DNA of 64,000 bases from the NCBI RefSeq assembly GCF_013423785.1, contig NZ_CP058952.1:2693665-2757664 (forward strand), written 5' to 3'. The notes beneath the pieces were generated by a model that was given only the letters and a program-made list of their open reading frames with translations, ran no database searches and had not been told where the DNA came from. Position numbers and translations under genes: made by a program. Positions 17,111 through 25,339 of this stretch are shown here, one piece after another; positions within the stretch are counted from its first letter, which is position 1, and every line of letters starts with the position of its first letter. Source of the stretch: Chitinibacter fontanus. Lineage in GTDB: Bacteria; Pseudomonadota; Gammaproteobacteria; Burkholderiales; Chitinibacteraceae.

Positions 17111-17641
17111 TTAGGCTTTTTGTGCTCGCTCGTAGCTCGTCATGATTTCAGCTTCGGCAGCGGCTTTGTCGCCCCAGCCAGTCACTTTAACCCACTTGCC
17201 TTTTTCTAGGTCTTTGTAGTGCTCGAAGTAGTGTTTTACTTGGGCGAGCAGCAATTCTGGAATGTCTTCCAGTTTTTCGATGTGAGCGAACATCGCACAG
17301 ACTTTCGGTACAGGAACGGCAATGACTTTGGCGTCCATGCCCGATTCGTCTTCCATGCCCAAGACACCCACTGCACGGCATTTGATGACCATACCTGGTG
17401 CTAATGGGAATGGGGTGTAAACCAGCACATCTACAGGATCACCATCCAGTGACAAGGTGTGTGGCACGAAACCGTAGTTCATTGGGTAAGACATTGAAGT
17501 ACCCACGAAACGGTCAACGATGATCGCGCCAGATTCTTTGTCGAATTCGTATTTTACTGGTGGTGCATTGGCAGGAATTTCAATGATGACGTTGAAATCT
17601 TCCGGCAGGTTTTTACCTGCGGCAATTTTGCTGATGTCCAT
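17111..17641 (-). CDS. ppa: Inorganic pyrophosphatase (family I)
   Basis: Cytosolic Mg2+-dependent hydrolase of pyrophosphate, which pulls biosynthetic reactions forward. 176 residues, the usual bacterial size. The signature [12 protein letters not shown] supplies the metal-binding aspartates, and the blocks [20 protein letters not shown] and [10 protein letters not shown] are characteristic. Monocistronic with its own terminator. Confidence 0.97.
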   Translation of the reverse strand: MDISKIAAGKNLPEDFNVIIEIPANAPPVKYEFDKESGAIIVDRFVGTSMSYPMNYGFVPHTLSLDGDPVDVLVYTPFPLAPGMVIKCRAVGVLGMEDESGMDAKVIAVPVPKVCAMFAHIEKLEDIPELLLAQVKHYFEHYKDLEKGKWVKVTGWGDKAAAEAEIMTSYERAQKA

Positions 17642-17820
17642 GAGCTCTAATCCTGAGGGTCTAGTTTGACAAACCCCGCGATTATATACGCCCAGCTCAC
17701 CAAACTGATAGCGTCAGATCACTTTATCTAATCATTTTCATGTATTTTGCATCGCAATATATATTGTGTTTTGCTGGCAGCATATACAATTAAAAAGCCC
17801 GCATTATTTGGATTAAGCCA

Positions 17821-20502
17821 ATGAAACCACATTATCTAGCCCCGCTATTTGATCCCCGCGTTATTGCGGTGATTGGTGGTTCTGAAACACCAGGCTCGGT
17901 TGGTGAAAAAGTAATGCGTAACCTGGTGGATTCGGGTTATACCGGCAAAGTGTTTCCGGTTAATTTGCGCCATCAAACCGTTTTTGGGCTTGAAACAGTC
18001 AAAACGATAGCCAAAGTTACGGAAAAAGTGGATTTGGCTATTCTCACCACGCCTAGCAAAACGCTGGCCGAGTTAATCGAAGGTTGCGGCAAGCAAGGCA
18101 TTCGTTTTGTGATGGTGATGTCGTGGGACTTTGTGGGCACCGACGCCAAAGGCAAAGTCTTACTCGATAAAATTCTCGCGCGTGCGCGGCAATATGGCAT
18201 GCGTATTCTCGGGCCGACTGCATTTGGTTTTATTCGTGCCCCTAGCAAATTACTGGCCTGTAATCATCAAGGCAAAGTCAAAAATGGCAGCATGGCCTTG
18301 GTGTCGCAATCTTCGGCGGTGACCTCAGCGATTCTGGATTGGGCAGAATCACAGGATTTGGGTTTTTCGTCGGTTGTATCACTCGGCACTGCCGCTGATA
18401 TTGATGTGGGTGATGTGCTTGATTATCTGGTTGCCGACCCGAAGACCAAATCAATTTTGCTATACATCGAGGATTTAAAAGATGCGCGCCTGTTTATGTC
18501 GGCGCTGCGAGCTGCTTCGCGCTCCAAAGCGGTGTTGGCCTTGAAGGTTGGACGATTTGATCATGATGATCGAATAGGGCGTACCCACTCGGAACGCCTA
18601 ATCGGTGGCGATGACGTATTCGATGTTGCACTCAAGCGCGCCGGGGTATTGCGTCTGCGCTCGATTAATCAATTATTTACTGCCGCACGTGTTTTGGATG
18701 GCTCCTATAAGACCAAAGGGCGGCGTCTGGCGATTATTACCAACGGGATAGGCGCTGGGATGATGGCGGTCGATCGGGCTCATGAATTGCATGTGCAATT
18801 GCCACGCTTAAGTGCCGAGACGATTGCCAAGCTGGACGCTTTCTTACCGCCGCAAGCTCAGCACCATAACCCCGTGGATATTTTGGGCGATGCTAGTGCC
18901 GAACGCTTCAAGATCGCGACGGAGATCGTATTGCACGATCCCAACATTGACGGAGTACTGGTGGTGTTCACCCCACAAAGTGGCACCGATGATATGGCTA
19001 CAGCAGAAGCAATGATTGCTTTGCGGCGAACCACTGAAAAGCCAATTTTACTGTCGTGGATTGGTGGTAAAAAAGTTGAAGGAAGCCGAAAACTACTCTC
19101 GAAAGCACAGTGTGCGCACTTTAGTTCACCTGAAAATGCCGTAGAGGTGTTTTACTCGCTGGCGTCATGGCAGTACAACCAACAATTATTGCTACAGACG
19201 CCCGCACCGATTGGCGAAATGGAAGAGCCCGACTTTGAAACGGCACACATGATTATTGAAGGTGTCTTAGCCAGCGGGCGCGAAGTGCTCGACGAAGTCG
19301 AATCCAAAGCGTTGCTGCGTGCCTTCCATATTCCGGTTACCCTCACGGTGCGCGCTAAAACCGCTGATGACGCGGTGACTGCGGCCATGGGCTTGGGCTT
19401 GCCCGTGGCGCTGAAAATCGATGCCGAAGGCATCCTGCACAAAACCGATATCGACGGCGTGGTACTCAACCTCAATAGTTTGGTGCAAGTCGCATCCGAG
19501 TCGAACAAAATGCTTGCTCGTGCACATGACCGGCTCGGCTCGGAACACGTTCGTGGTTTGGTGATTCAGCCCATGCATGGTAAAAAATCGGGCCGCGAGT
19601 TGATGGTTGGTGTCTCGCGTGATCGCGCCTTTGGTCCAGTGATTACTTTCGGTTTTGGTGGTATTGCCGTGGAGGTATTTAACGATGTGGCAGTCTCGTT
19701 GCCGCCTCTGAACGAATACCTCGCAGAAAACTTAATTCGCCGCACACGTGTCAAAAAAATGCTTGGTGCATTTCGTAATCAGCCGCCCGTTGATATGGCT
19801 GCCGTTAAAATGGTGTTGATGCGTGTTTCTGAAATGGTGTGCGAATTGCCGCAGATTCAGCAAATGGACATTAACCCTTTGGTCGCTGATGAAAATGGTG
19901 TTGTTGCCGTCGATGCGAAAATCATTATCGCGCCCGTTCCTGAGCAGGCACGACGGTATAGCCATATGGCGATACACCCTTATCCGGCGCATCTGGCTAG
20001 TGTGACGCAGCTTAAAAATGGTATGCCCATGGCCTTGCGGCCAATTCGCCCAGAAGATGCAGAGTTAGTGGCGACTTTTGTGAGTAATCTTTCTGATGAA
20101 AGCCGCTATAACCGCTTTATGAGCACCTTGAAAACCTTGCCTCAGGCATTGCTTGCGCGCTTTACTCAGCTCGATTACACGCGGGAAATGGCAATTGTTG
20201 CCACGGTGGAAACTGGCGGTGGTGAAATGATTATTGGTGTGGCGCGTTTTACCGCAAACCCCGATCGCGATAGTTGTGAATTTGCGGTTGTGATTGACGA
20301 TCGCTGGCAAGGAAAGGGGCTTGGGGTAAGATTGATGGATGCGCTATTTAATGCTGCGCGTGATATGAATCTAAAAGTAATTGAAGGCGAGGTGCTCAGT
20401 AGTAATAAGACCATGCTTGCCTTTATGAAACATTTGGGCTTTAGTATTGGGCCACATCCAGATGATGATGGCCTTAAATGGGTGGTAAAACCGTTAAACT
20501 GA
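17821..20502 (+). CDS. Acyl-CoA synthetase (NDP-forming) fused to a GNAT acetyltransferase (Pat/YfiQ family)
   Basis: 893-residue multidomain protein. Residues 1 to about 140 form a CoA-binding Rossmann fold (PRVIAVIGGSETPGSVGEKV), followed by succinyl-CoA-ligase-like domains to about 450. An ATP-grasp part spans roughly 480-700 (PVALKIDAEGILHKTDIDGVVL, GREMLMVG-like GRELMVGVSRD, FGFGGIAVEVFND). The last 160 residues are a GNAT domain (LRPIRPEDAELVATFVSNL, GKGLGVRLMDALF). Proteins of this layout are lysine acetyltransferases that regulate acetyl-CoA synthetase and other enzymes; in many the synthetase part is inactive and only senses acetyl-CoA. No clear Shine-Dalgarno precedes ATG 17821. The DUF4332 gene follows after 12 bases. 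Confidence 0.88.
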   Translation: MKPHYLAPLFDPRVIAVIGGSETPGSVGEKVMRNLVDSGYTGKVFPVNLRHQTVFGLETVKTIAKVTEKVDLAILTTPSKTLAELIEGCGKQGIRFVMVMSWDFVGTDAKGKVLLDKILARARQYGMRILGPTAFGFIRAPSKLLACNHQGKVKNGSMALVSQSSAVTSAILDWAESQDLGFSSVVSLGTAADIDVGDVLDYLVADPKTKSILLYIEDLKDARLFMSALRAASRSKAVLALKVGRFDHDDRIGRTHSERLIGGDDVFDVALKRAGVLRLRSINQLFTAARVLDGSYKTKGRRLAIITNGIGAGMMAVDRAHELHVQLPRLSAETIAKLDAFLPPQAQHHNPVDILGDASAERFKIATEIVLHDPNIDGVLVVFTPQSGTDDMATAEAMIALRRTTEKPILLSWIGGKKVEGSRKLLSKAQCAHFSSPENAVEVFYSLASWQYNQQLLLQTPAPIGEMEEPDFETAHMIIEGVLASGREVLDEVESKALLRAFHIPVTLTVRAKTADDAVTAAMGLGLPVALKIDAEGILHKTDIDGVVLNLNSLVQVASESNKMLARAHDRLGSEHVRGLVIQPMHGKKSGRELMVGVSRDRAFGPVITFGFGGIAVEVFNDVAVSLPPLNEYLAENLIRRTRVKKMLGAFRNQPPVDMAAVKMVLMRVSEMVCELPQIQQMDINPLVADENGVVAVDAKIIIAPVPEQARRYSHMAIHPYPAHLASVTQLKNGMPMALRPIRPEDAELVATFVSNLSDESRYNRFMSTLKTLPQALLARFTQLDYTREMAIVATVETGGGEMIIGVARFTANPDRDSCEFAVVIDDRWQGKGLGVRLMDALFNAARDMNLKVIEGEVLSSNKTMLAFMKHLGFSIGPHPDDDGLKWVVKPLN

Positions 20503-20514
20503 TAGGAGCAATGC

Positions 20515-20919
20515 ATGACTGCAATCGTTGATATTGAAGGCGTTGGTGAAGCATATGCAGCAAAATTAAAAGATGCTGGTATCGCCACGGTTGAGGCTTT
20601 GCTGGAAAAAGGCAAAACCCCCAAAGGGCGCGACGAATTAGCAGAAGCAACTGGTATTTCTGGCAAGCTCATTCTCAAATGGGTAAACCATGCTGATTTA
20701 TTCCGCATTAAAGGGGTGGCGGGCCAATTTGCCGAATTGCTCGAAGCGGCTGGAGTGGATACTGTTGCAGAATTGGCTCGACGTAATGCTGCAAACCTAG
20801 CCGAGGCATTGGCTAAAACTAATGAAGAGAAAAAACTCTCAGGCTCAACGCCGAGCGAGTCACAAGTGGCAAACTGGATTGCTGAAGCAAAAGACTTGCC
20901 GCGTGGGGTTGAATACTGA
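20515..20919 (+). CDS. DUF4332 helix-hairpin-helix protein
   Basis: 134-residue soluble protein with two helix-hairpin-helix-like repeats: IVDIEGVGEAYAAKLKDAGIATVEALL and LFRIKGVAGQFAELLEAAGVDTVAELA. This matches the DUF4332 family, whose fold resembles DNA-binding HhH domains of RadA or polymerases; function unknown. TAGGAG precedes the ATG. The 12-base gap behind the acetyltransferase gene suggests co-transcription. Confidence 0.8.
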   Translation: MTAIVDIEGVGEAYAAKLKDAGIATVEALLEKGKTPKGRDELAEATGISGKLILKWVNHADLFRIKGVAGQFAELLEAAGVDTVAELARRNAANLAEALAKTNEEKKLSGSTPSESQVANWIAEAKDLPRGVEY

Positions 20920-20952
20920 TTTGCTCTAGTTTGGGGTAGAGTGCAATTGAAT

Positions 20953-20978
20953 AAAGGCAGCTTTGGCTGCCTTTATTT
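20953..20978 (+). terminator. Terminator after the DUF4332 gene
   Basis: AAAGGCAGC / GCTGCCTTT stem with a short loop, then TTTATTTGTT. Confidence 0.82.
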
Positions 20979-21179
20979 GTTATGGCGATAGCGCAAAAAT
21001 TATGTCAAACCAAGCAAAATTCTACTTTGAGTAGCCTCGGTGACTATTCGGAAGTAATACAGATTTTCTGTGCGAAAATTGCATAATAATGTTTAGCAGA
21101 ACTGGTGAGAGTTATGTCTAGGGATGTGCTTGAGATATGAACAGATATGAACATGACGGTAAGTCATTGATCTAAAATA

Positions 21180-21256
21180 TGGCGCGTCCAGCAGGAATCG
21201 AACCTGCGACCTTCAGCTTCGGAAACTGACACTCTATCCAACTGAGCTATGGACGC
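21180..21256 (-). tRNA. tRNA-Arg (anticodon CCG)
   Basis: Cloverleaf of 77 nt on the minus strand. Acceptor GCGTCCA pairs with TGGACGC; D arm GCTC/GAGT; anticodon arm TCAGT-TTCCGAA-GCTGA gives anticodon CCG, reading CGG arginine codons. T arm is GCAGG-TTCGAAT-CCTGC, discriminator G, and CCA is encoded. It stands alone, between the DUF4332 terminator and the cytochrome gene. Confidence 0.96.
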
Positions 21257-21310
21257 CGAGAGAGGCCAGATAATAACTGCTTTGGAACTGTGCGTCTAGC
21301 AGGCTAGAGC

Positions 21311-21338
21311 TTGTAGTGCTGGGGATTAGCGGTATAAT
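21311..21338 (+). promoter_or_regulatory. Probable sigma-70 promoter of the di-haem cytochrome gene
   Basis: TTGTAG (21311-21316), 16-base spacer, perfect TATAAT (21333-21338), about 60 bases before the start codon. Confidence 0.6.
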
Positions 21339-21397
21339 TGCACACTAGAAAAGCTATATAAGCTCGATTATTAACGACTTCTACAAGGGATGACAGC

Positions 21398-22147
21398 ATG
21401 AGCGGATCCAACGCAACTGCGTCTAAGGGCGTTGCTGGTATGGTTCTGGCAGCTTTGATTGGCGTGCCACTGGTTGTATATTTGCTGATTAAATTATTTA
21501 CATCTGGCATGTCGACTAATCTGACTAGCTCGACAATGACCTCAGAAGCCGTGTCTGCACGGTTGCAGCCTGTCGGTGTTGTGAAAGTCGTTGAAGGTGG
21601 TGCGCCAGGTTCACGTACAGGTAAAGGTGTTTTTGAAAGTGTTTGTATCTCCTGTCACGGGGCTGGTCTGGCCGGTTCGCCTAAATTTGGTGATGCTGGA
21701 GCTTGGGGCGCTCGTATTGCTCAGGGTTTTGACACGCTGACTAAACACGCGCTGGGTGGCTTTAACGCGATGCCTGCTAAGGGCGGCGCAGCTGATTTGA
21801 CTGATGATGAAGTTAAGCGCGCGGTTGCCTATATGGCCAATGCGGGTGGTGCGAAATTTACTGAGCCTCCTGTCGCTGGTGCTGCGGCTGGCGGTGCGGT
21901 TGATCCAAACACCAAAGGTAAAGAAATTTATGGCTCTACCTGTGTGGCCTGTCATGGCTCGGGTGCTGCTGGCGCACCAAAATTTGGTGATAAAGCGGCG
22001 TGGGCTCCACGTTTGAAAGATGGTGTTGATGCTGCAATTGCCATTGGGGTGAAAGGTTTAAATGCAATGCCGCCTAAAGGTGGTTACGCTGGCTCGGATG
22101 AAGAGTTTAAGGCAGCAGCGCTGTATATGATTAATTCATCGAAATAA
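21398..22147 (+). CDS. Membrane-anchored di-haem cytochrome c (c5 type)
   Basis: 249-residue electron carrier with one N-terminal membrane segment (GMVLAALIGVPLVVYLLIKLF) that anchors two periplasmic class I cytochrome domains. Haem-binding CXXCH motifs are CISCH (about residue 84) and CVACH (about residue 185). Each domain has the same FNAMPAKGG / LNAMPPKGG motif that supplies the methionine axial ligand, so the protein is an internal duplication. A Gly/Ala/Pro linker joins the domains. Neisserial cytochrome c5 is a similar di-haem donor to terminal oxidase or nitrite reductase. AAGGGA precedes ATG 21398. The electron-transfer partner is inferred, not shown. Confidence 0.9.
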   Translation: MSGSNATASKGVAGMVLAALIGVPLVVYLLIKLFTSGMSTNLTSSTMTSEAVSARLQPVGVVKVVEGGAPGSRTGKGVFESVCISCHGAGLAGSPKFGDAGAWGARIAQGFDTLTKHALGGFNAMPAKGGAADLTDDEVKRAVAYMANAGGAKFTEPPVAGAAAGGAVDPNTKGKEIYGSTCVACHGSGAAGAPKFGDKAAWAPRLKDGVDAAIAIGVKGLNAMPPKGGYAGSDEEFKAAALYMINSSK

Positions 22148-22162
22148 TTAGCGCTAATGCAA

Positions 22163-22193
22163 TAAAAAACGCCGCAGATTGCGGCGTTTTTTA
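22163..22193. terminator. Bidirectional terminator between the cytochrome gene and the GlmS-like gene
   Basis: AAAAAACGCCGCA / TGCGGCGTTTTTT hairpin with loop GAT; A-rich on one side and T-rich on the other, so it can serve both converging genes. Confidence 0.9.
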
Positions 22194-22205
22194 TTGGTGC
22201 GTGTT

Positions 22206-23948
22206 TTATTCTTTATCGAGCGTTTTACTCAAATTACGCGGCGTATCGATATTGTTGCCGCGGCTAAGTGCGGTGAAGTAGCTCAATAACTGAAAGGTTA
22301 TGCTATATAAAATCGGGTTTAACAACGGCAGTTTGCGAGGCATTTTAATATAGTGAAAATGCTCACTGGAATTTAGCTCCACGTCGCTGAGCAGATAAAT
22401 CTCACCTTGCCGAGCTTTTACCTCCTGTAAATTAGCGAGCATTTTGTCGGCATATTGATCCCATGGCAGGCAAGCCAGTACGGGGATATTTTGATTAATT
22501 AGGGTCACGGGGCCATGCTTGATTTCGCCAGTCGGATAACCTTCAGCATGCAGGTAGCAAACCTCTTTCATCTTCTGTGCGGCCTCGAGGGCAACAGGTA
22601 ATTGAATATTACGCCCGATCAAAAACACATTTTCCAGCTGTGCCAATGAGCGAGCCCATAATTTCAGTTGGGGGCTCAATTGCAGCGTTTCTGCTATTGC
22701 GCGGGGCAATTGATTGAGTTCTGCAATGGCGGCGCTGGAAAAATGTTGCCGTCCCTCGGCTAACTTTAGCGCGACGAAATAGAGGCATAGCAATTGGGTC
22801 GAGAAGGTTTTGGTTGAAGTGGCGCCAATTTCTTTCCCTGCAAATTGCCCTAAGTGATATTTGCACAATTTACCCAAGGTGCTGGTGTTTTGATTAGAAA
22901 CCAGTAAAGTCTCTGTATAGCCGATTTGTTTCGCCAATCGTAATGCTGCAACCGTATCTGCAGTTTCACCCGATTGAGATACGGCAATAACCAAGGTGTC
23001 TGGTTCAAAGAGAGTCTGTTGCCGATAGCGAAACTCACTTGCAAATTCAACTCTAACGGGAATGCCTGCCAATTGTTCGATCCAGTATTGCGCAATGGCC
23101 GTTGCATGATGGCTAGAGCCACTAGCTAACATTAATACTCGCTGATAGCGATGTGATGATCCGGTCTGGTTCAAAAATTGGGCCAACTGATTATCAAGAT
23201 AATGATTAATCAGTTGTGCCATGATTAATGGCTGTCCCATGATGTCGGCTAGCATGTGATGTGCAAAATGGCCAGCCATATGCGCCGGAACGGGGTCTTT
23301 ACGCAAGAGTTCAGCATTGGCGCCATAGCAACTGACTTTATGTGGAGTTAGCTCGGCAATTTCCAAATTGTCTAGCTGCACTAATAATGCGGCATGTTCA
23401 CGAATTAAATTGGGCTCATTGGAAAAGTAGCAGCCATTGGGCGTTTGAGCGATATACAGTAGCGGGCCTTTGCTGGCACATAGCAAACAATCTTCTTGTT
23501 CCGCCTCAACAACACAACATGCGAAATACCCGATGATCTCTTGCATAGTTAATTGCAATGCGAGCCGCAGGTTACGATGTTTACGGTTATGCCAATCGAT
23601 TAAGGCGGCCACAACGTCTTCTTTACGTTGCAGATTTTGCGCATAACCCAGAGCTTCTAGTTTGCTAACTAATTGAGCTAAGTTTTCAATATGGCCCAGT
23701 ACAGCCAATAGTAATCGCTCCCGAAATGCAATGGGGCTGTTGTTATGCGGATAAAGGCTCAAATCGAGCAAGCCAACTGCAGCACTGGCATTGAGCTCAC
23801 TGGCTCGGTTGGGATGTTCAATTGTGACTTGATGGCCTTGTGCATAGCCGTAGCTGAGATGGTAAGTCTGTTGGCCGAGCTGACTAATGGCGTGGCTTAA
23901 AATTACGCTGGCATCGTGGGTGGCAATGGCGCCGATCAATATGCTCAT
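22206..23948 (-). CDS. GlmS-like double-SIS protein with a degenerate glutaminase domain
   Basis: 580 residues aligning over the whole length with glutamine-fructose-6-phosphate aminotransferase (about 609). The C-terminal isomerase half is well kept: SGSSHHATAIAQYWIEQLAG, VEFASEFRYR, AVSQSGETADTVAALR, GATSTKTFSTQL, EGYPTGEIKHGP and the terminal NLSKTLDKE with its catalytic lysine. The N-terminal half is not: GlmS begins MCGIVGAIA with Cys1 as nucleophile, whereas this begins MSILIGAIA. The HTRWATHG and HNGIIEN blocks are replaced by LSLYPHN and LGHIEN. So glutamine hydrolysis is probably lost. It may use free ammonia, work backwards as a glucosamine-6-phosphate deaminase in chitin use, or be regulatory. 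A true glmS is expected elsewhere in the genome. Confidence 0.85.
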   Translation of the reverse strand: MSILIGAIATHDASVILSHAISQLGQQTYHLSYGYAQGHQVTIEHPNRASELNASAAVGLLDLSLYPHNNSPIAFRERLLLAVLGHIENLAQLVSKLEALGYAQNLQRKEDVVAALIDWHNRKHRNLRLALQLTMQEIIGYFACCVVEAEQEDCLLCASKGPLLYIAQTPNGCYFSNEPNLIREHAALLVQLDNLEIAELTPHKVSCYGANAELLRKDPVPAHMAGHFAHHMLADIMGQPLIMAQLINHYLDNQLAQFLNQTGSSHRYQRVLMLASGSSHHATAIAQYWIEQLAGIPVRVEFASEFRYRQQTLFEPDTLVIAVSQSGETADTVAALRLAKQIGYTETLLVSNQNTSTLGKLCKYHLGQFAGKEIGATSTKTFSTQLLCLYFVALKLAEGRQHFSSAAIAELNQLPRAIAETLQLSPQLKLWARSLAQLENVFLIGRNIQLPVALEAAQKMKEVCYLHAEGYPTGEIKHGPVTLINQNIPVLACLPWDQYADKMLANLQEVKARQGEIYLLSDVELNSSEHFHYIKMPRKLPLLNPILYSITFQLLSYFTALSRGNNIDTPRNLSKTLDKE

Positions 23949-24151
23949 CGAAAGTAGGCTTCAATTTTGTTCTGAGATATTTATATCCTAGTCGGCGCTT
24001 GACGTCGCGCAAAGCGCTAATTTGGCTCGCTTAGGGTTTGGAGCAGGGCTAAATTTGGTGCTCTGAGGTAGAATAGCGACCTTTAGATTCGAGCTGCTGC
24101 CGCCTGATTGATGTGGGTGGCGCTAATTGTCTGATTAAATAGAGAATTCAA

Positions 24152-24388
24152 ATGGCCAAAGTGAGCAAACCGCAGTTGCCCGAAAGCTATGAAGCTGGCG
24201 TGGCCGAGCTCGATGCGCTGATTGCCCAAATGGAAGCTGGGCAAATGCCGCTGGAGGCCAGTCTGGCGGCTTACCAGCGTGGTACCGAGCTGCTACGTTT
24301 TTGCGAGAGCAAGCTGGCCGCCGCTGAACAGCAAGTTAAAATTCTGGAAGCGGGCGAGCTCAAACCCATGTCGGATACAGGGGCGTAA
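24152..24388 (+). CDS. xseB: Exodeoxyribonuclease VII small subunit
   Basis: 78-residue helical subunit that forms the elongated stalk on XseA. The family core ELDALIAQMEAGQMPLEASLAAYQRGTELLRFCESKLAAAEQQV is present. It starts the common xseB-ispA-dxs arrangement, with only six bases to ispA. AGAG a few bases before the ATG is a weak ribosome site. Confidence 0.93.
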   Translation: MAKVSKPQLPESYEAGVAELDALIAQMEAGQMPLEASLAAYQRGTELLRFCESKLAAAEQQVKILEAGELKPMSDTGA

Positions 24389-24394
24389 TAAAGC

Positions 24395-25297
24395 ATGACA
24401 GCAACTGCATTGCAATTTAAAGATTGGATGGGGCAAGTGCAGGCTCAGATGGAAAGTGCCTTGAGCCACTATCTGCCAGCCAGTACCCATATTCCCGAGC
24501 GCCTGCATGATGCCATGCGGTATAGCGTGCTCGATGGCGGTAAACGCGTGCGTCCTTTGCTGGTGTTTGCGGCTGGGCAATTGGTCGATGCCGAACCGCA
24601 ACGCTTGCAAGCGGTGGGCGCTGCCGTGGAAATGATCCACGCATATTCATTGGTGCACGACGATATGCCACCGATGGACAACGACGTATTGCGCCGTGGT
24701 AAGCCAACCGTTCACATAGCCTTTGGTGAAGCGACTGCTTTGCTGGCGGGCGATGCGCTGCAAACTGCGGCGTTTGATGTGTTAACAGCCAGTACTTTGG
24801 CAGATCAGCCACAAGATCAATTGAAAATGGTCAATATTCTGGCCCGTGCTTCCGGTAGTCTGGGTATGTGTGGCGGACAAGGCATTGATTTATATAGTGT
24901 GGGGCAAGCGCTCACCCTGCCTGAGCTAGAGCATATGCACATTCTGAAAACCGGTGCGCTGATTCGCGCCGCCGTGTTGCTCGGCTCGTATTGTGGCACG
25001 CCGCTCAGCGATGAGCAGCGTACTGACTTGGATCATTACGCCAAATGTATTGGCCTGGCGTTTCAGGTGGTTGATGATATTCTCGATTGTGAAGCCGATT
25101 CGGCCACCCTCGGTAAAACCGCGGGCAAAGATGCCGCAAACAATAAACCGACCTATGTGGCATTACTTGGAATGAAGGGGGCGAAGCAGAAGGCTGAAGA
25201 GTTGAAACAAGCCGCGTTTACAGCCTTGGCTTCATTTGGTGAAAAAGCCCAGTTATTGCATGCCCTTGCTGGGTATATTGTTGATCGCAAGTATTAA
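24395..25297 (+). CDS. ispA: Farnesyl diphosphate synthase (short-chain polyprenyl synthetase)
   Basis: Condenses dimethylallyl or geranyl diphosphate with isopentenyl diphosphate to give farnesyl diphosphate, the precursor of ubiquinone and undecaprenyl phosphate. First aspartate-rich motif DDMPPMDND and second motif DDILD, plus GGKRVRPLL, are intact. 300 residues, typical. Lies between xseB and dxs in one transcription unit. Its last nine codons are inside a copy of the 49-nt repeat, although the resulting C-terminus (GYIVDRKY) still resembles that of other IspA proteins. Confidence 0.94.
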   Translation: MTATALQFKDWMGQVQAQMESALSHYLPASTHIPERLHDAMRYSVLDGGKRVRPLLVFAAGQLVDAEPQRLQAVGAAVEMIHAYSLVHDDMPPMDNDVLRRGKPTVHIAFGEATALLAGDALQTAAFDVLTASTLADQPQDQLKMVNILARASGSLGMCGGQGIDLYSVGQALTLPELEHMHILKTGALIRAAVLLGSYCGTPLSDEQRTDLDHYAKCIGLAFQVVDDILDCEADSATLGKTAGKDAANNKPTYVALLGMKGAKQKAEELKQAAFTALASFGEKAQLLHALAGYIVDRKY

Positions 25298-25319
25298 TAT
25301 TGTCTTCAGGCTTATACCC
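25271..25319. repeat. 49-nt interspersed element, copy 4
   Basis: Exact GGGTAT and ATACCC ends, 49 nt. It spans the 3' end of ispA, including its stop codon. On the minus strand it begins GGGTATAAGCCTGAAGAC, close to the consensus GGGTATANGCCTGTAGA. Confidence 0.75.
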
Positions 25320-25339
25320 TGTGGATGGGATGAAGTGAA

